From contig NZ_JAKKFI010000064.1 of assembly GCF_022230955.1 (NCBI RefSeq), positions 1-64,000 on the forward strand: a stretch of 64,000 nt of DNA. The letters are read 5' to 3'. This stretch comes from Micromonospora cabrerizensis (GTDB lineage Bacteria; Actinomycetota; Actinomycetes; Mycobacteriales; Micromonosporaceae). Position numbers and translations under genes: made by a program. How positions within the stretch are numbered: the stretch's first letter is position 1; every line of letters starts with the position of its first letter. Positions 63,180 through 64,000 of the stretch are shown one piece after another. The notes beneath the pieces are model-generated. The model did not search any database. It saw only the letters and a list, made by a program, of their open reading frames with translations, and had not been told where the DNA came from.

Positions 63180-63971
63180 GTGAGGCCGCTGATCGGGATC
63201 AGCGCGTACGTCGAGCCGGCCGACTGGGCGGTCTGGAGAGGGGTGCCGGCCGTGTTGGTGCCGGCGGCGTACGCGCGGGCGGTGACGGCGGCGGGTGGTC
63301 GGGCGGTGGTGCTGCCGCCGGACGACGTGGACGGTGAGGTGGTGGCCGTCCTGGACGGGTTGCTGCTGGCCGGTGGCGCCGATGTGGGTCCGGGGCGGTA
63401 CGGCCAGCGACCGGATCCGCGTACCGAGGACCGGCCGGACCGGGACGCCGGTGAGTTGACCCTGCTGGCCGCCGCGCTCGCCGCCGAGCTGCCGGTGTTG
63501 GGGGTGTGCCGGGGGATGCAACTGCTGGCCGTGGCCTACGGCGGGGCACTGCACCAGCATCTGCCCGATGTGGTCGGTCACGAGGCACACCGCCCGGCGC
63601 CCGGTGTCTATGGCAGCCATCGGGTGCGGTTTGCGCCGGGCAGCCTGGCGGCGACGGTGCTGGCCGGGGTGGACCGGGTCAACTCGTACCACCACCAGGC
63701 GGTCGCCGACCCGGGCCGTTTGTCGGTGACGGGTTGGGCGGAGGACGGCGTGGCCGAGGCGGTGGAGGACCCGGCCCGGCCGTTCGTGCTGGGCGTGCAG
63801 TGGCACCCGGAGAACGAGCCGGATCCTCGTCCGATCACCGCACTGGTCGGGGCCGCCGGCCAGCGGCGTCACGGCGGGTGTGACGTACATCGCCCCGACG
63901 CCCTGGTGCCGCCGGTGGGAGGATCGGCGCATGGGCAAGGTCTATCCGGAGATCGACGCTCGACTGCGTGA
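63180..63971 (+). CDS. PuuD-like gamma-glutamyl hydrolase (class I glutamine amidotransferase)
   Basis: The 263-residue protein has the class I GATase triad: GVCRGMQLL (Cys110), and VQWHPEN (His209, Glu211). In the Puu pathway such enzymes remove glutamate from gamma-glutamyl-GABA. The start is PLIGISAYVEPADW, typical of peptidase C26 proteins. The last about 37 residues (from about GQRRHGG) are unlike the family and overlap the next gene by 41 bases, so the natural end may be near residue 225-235 with a sequence or frame change. GTG 63180 abuts the 59-bp repeat, and no good ribosome site is visible. Confidence 0.83.
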   Translation: MRPLIGISAYVEPADWAVWRGVPAVLVPAAYARAVTAAGGRAVVLPPDDVDGEVVAVLDGLLLAGGADVGPGRYGQRPDPRTEDRPDRDAGELTLLAAALAAELPVLGVCRGMQLLAVAYGGALHQHLPDVVGHEAHRPAPGVYGSHRVRFAPGSLAATVLAGVDRVNSYHHQAVADPGRLSVTGWAEDGVAEAVEDPARPFVLGVQWHPENEPDPRPITALVGAAGQRRHGGCDVHRPDALVPPVGGSAHGQGLSGDRRSTA

Positions 63972-64000
63972 CTTCATCGCGGCCCAGTCGGTCTTCTTCG
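63931..64000 (+). CDS. Pyridoxamine-5-phosphate-oxidase-fold protein, 5-prime end only
   Basis: Only the first 23 codons are in the window (MGKVYPEIDARLRDFIAAQ...). The start resembles actinobacterial PPOX-fold proteins. GGGAGGATC precedes ATG 63931. It overlaps the tail of the PuuD-like gene and continues past the right edge. Confidence 0.6.
   Translation, partial: MGKVYPEIDARLRDFIAAQSVFF

Noticed and set aside
63850..63971. Frameshift at the end of the PuuD-like gene
   Set aside because: The odd tail could be a frame change, but no homopolymer or clear resumed family sequence is seen, so I kept the open frame and flagged the tail.

Overview
The window is strongly GC-rich DNA with many GTG starts and G/C-biased third codon positions, from an actinobacterium. 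I infer Micromonosporaceae (Micromonospora or a close relative). The order rpsB-tsf-pyrH-frr-cdsA-rlmN, then a DUF2631 gene, then dxr-rip-ispG-GNAT follows the conserved actinobacterial arrangement also known from Mycobacterium. Accessory material has been inserted into that core order.

Layout. 1-0.75 kb: repetitive DNA upstream of rpsB. 0.75-9.3 kb: translation and core genes (S2, EF-Ts, UMP kinase, ribosome recycling factor, CDP-DAG synthase, RlmN, a DivIVA-like protein, DUF2631). 9.5-33.1 kb: an accessory block separating DUF2631 from dxr. It holds an MBL-fold/Rieske fusion, a phytoene-desaturase-like FAD enzyme, a YihY membrane protein, a GNAT, a large secreted GH87-like alpha-glucanase, a DUF6000 protein, a divergent pair of giant secreted proteins (an FG-GAP protein and a 2,595-residue RHS polymorphic toxin with an embedded ricin-type lectin and a C-terminal HINT-toxin cassette), an HTH regulator, a candidate immunity protein and an Uma2-type nuclease. 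33.3-36.9 kb: the MEP isoprenoid genes dxr and ispG flank the site-2 protease rip. 37-42.4 kb: a PadR/MFS module, a two-part GNAT, a lysozyme-like secreted protein and long repeat-filled spacers. 42.4-56.2 kb: a fused double ABC exporter, an old yellow enzyme, a DAACS symporter, a DUF998/quinone reductase pair, a PcaF-type thiolase, a DUF574 methyltransferase, a GGDEF-EAL protein, DUF456 and an MBL hydrolase. 56.5-64 kb: an amine catabolic cluster (permease, GlnA-like gamma-glutamylamine ligase, aldehyde dehydrogenase, SDR, PuuD-like hydrolase) interrupted by an opposing PQQ-type sugar dehydrogenase; a PPOX-type gene runs off the right edge.

The most distinctive features are the RHS toxin locus and several families of long interspersed palindromes. 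Family A begins TTGATCGACTCG and has at least five full copies plus half-units. Family B carries 20-21 bp perfect arms around GATCATG. Family C is built on CTTGGACA. They lie between convergent genes, between co-directional genes and in a divergent promoter region, so they are not simply terminators. A 59-bp unit repeated three times at 63.0 kb, and two strand-asymmetric minisatellites at 37.1 and 40.3 kb, add to the repeat load.

All calls come from reading the sequence and remembered family signatures; no database search was run.
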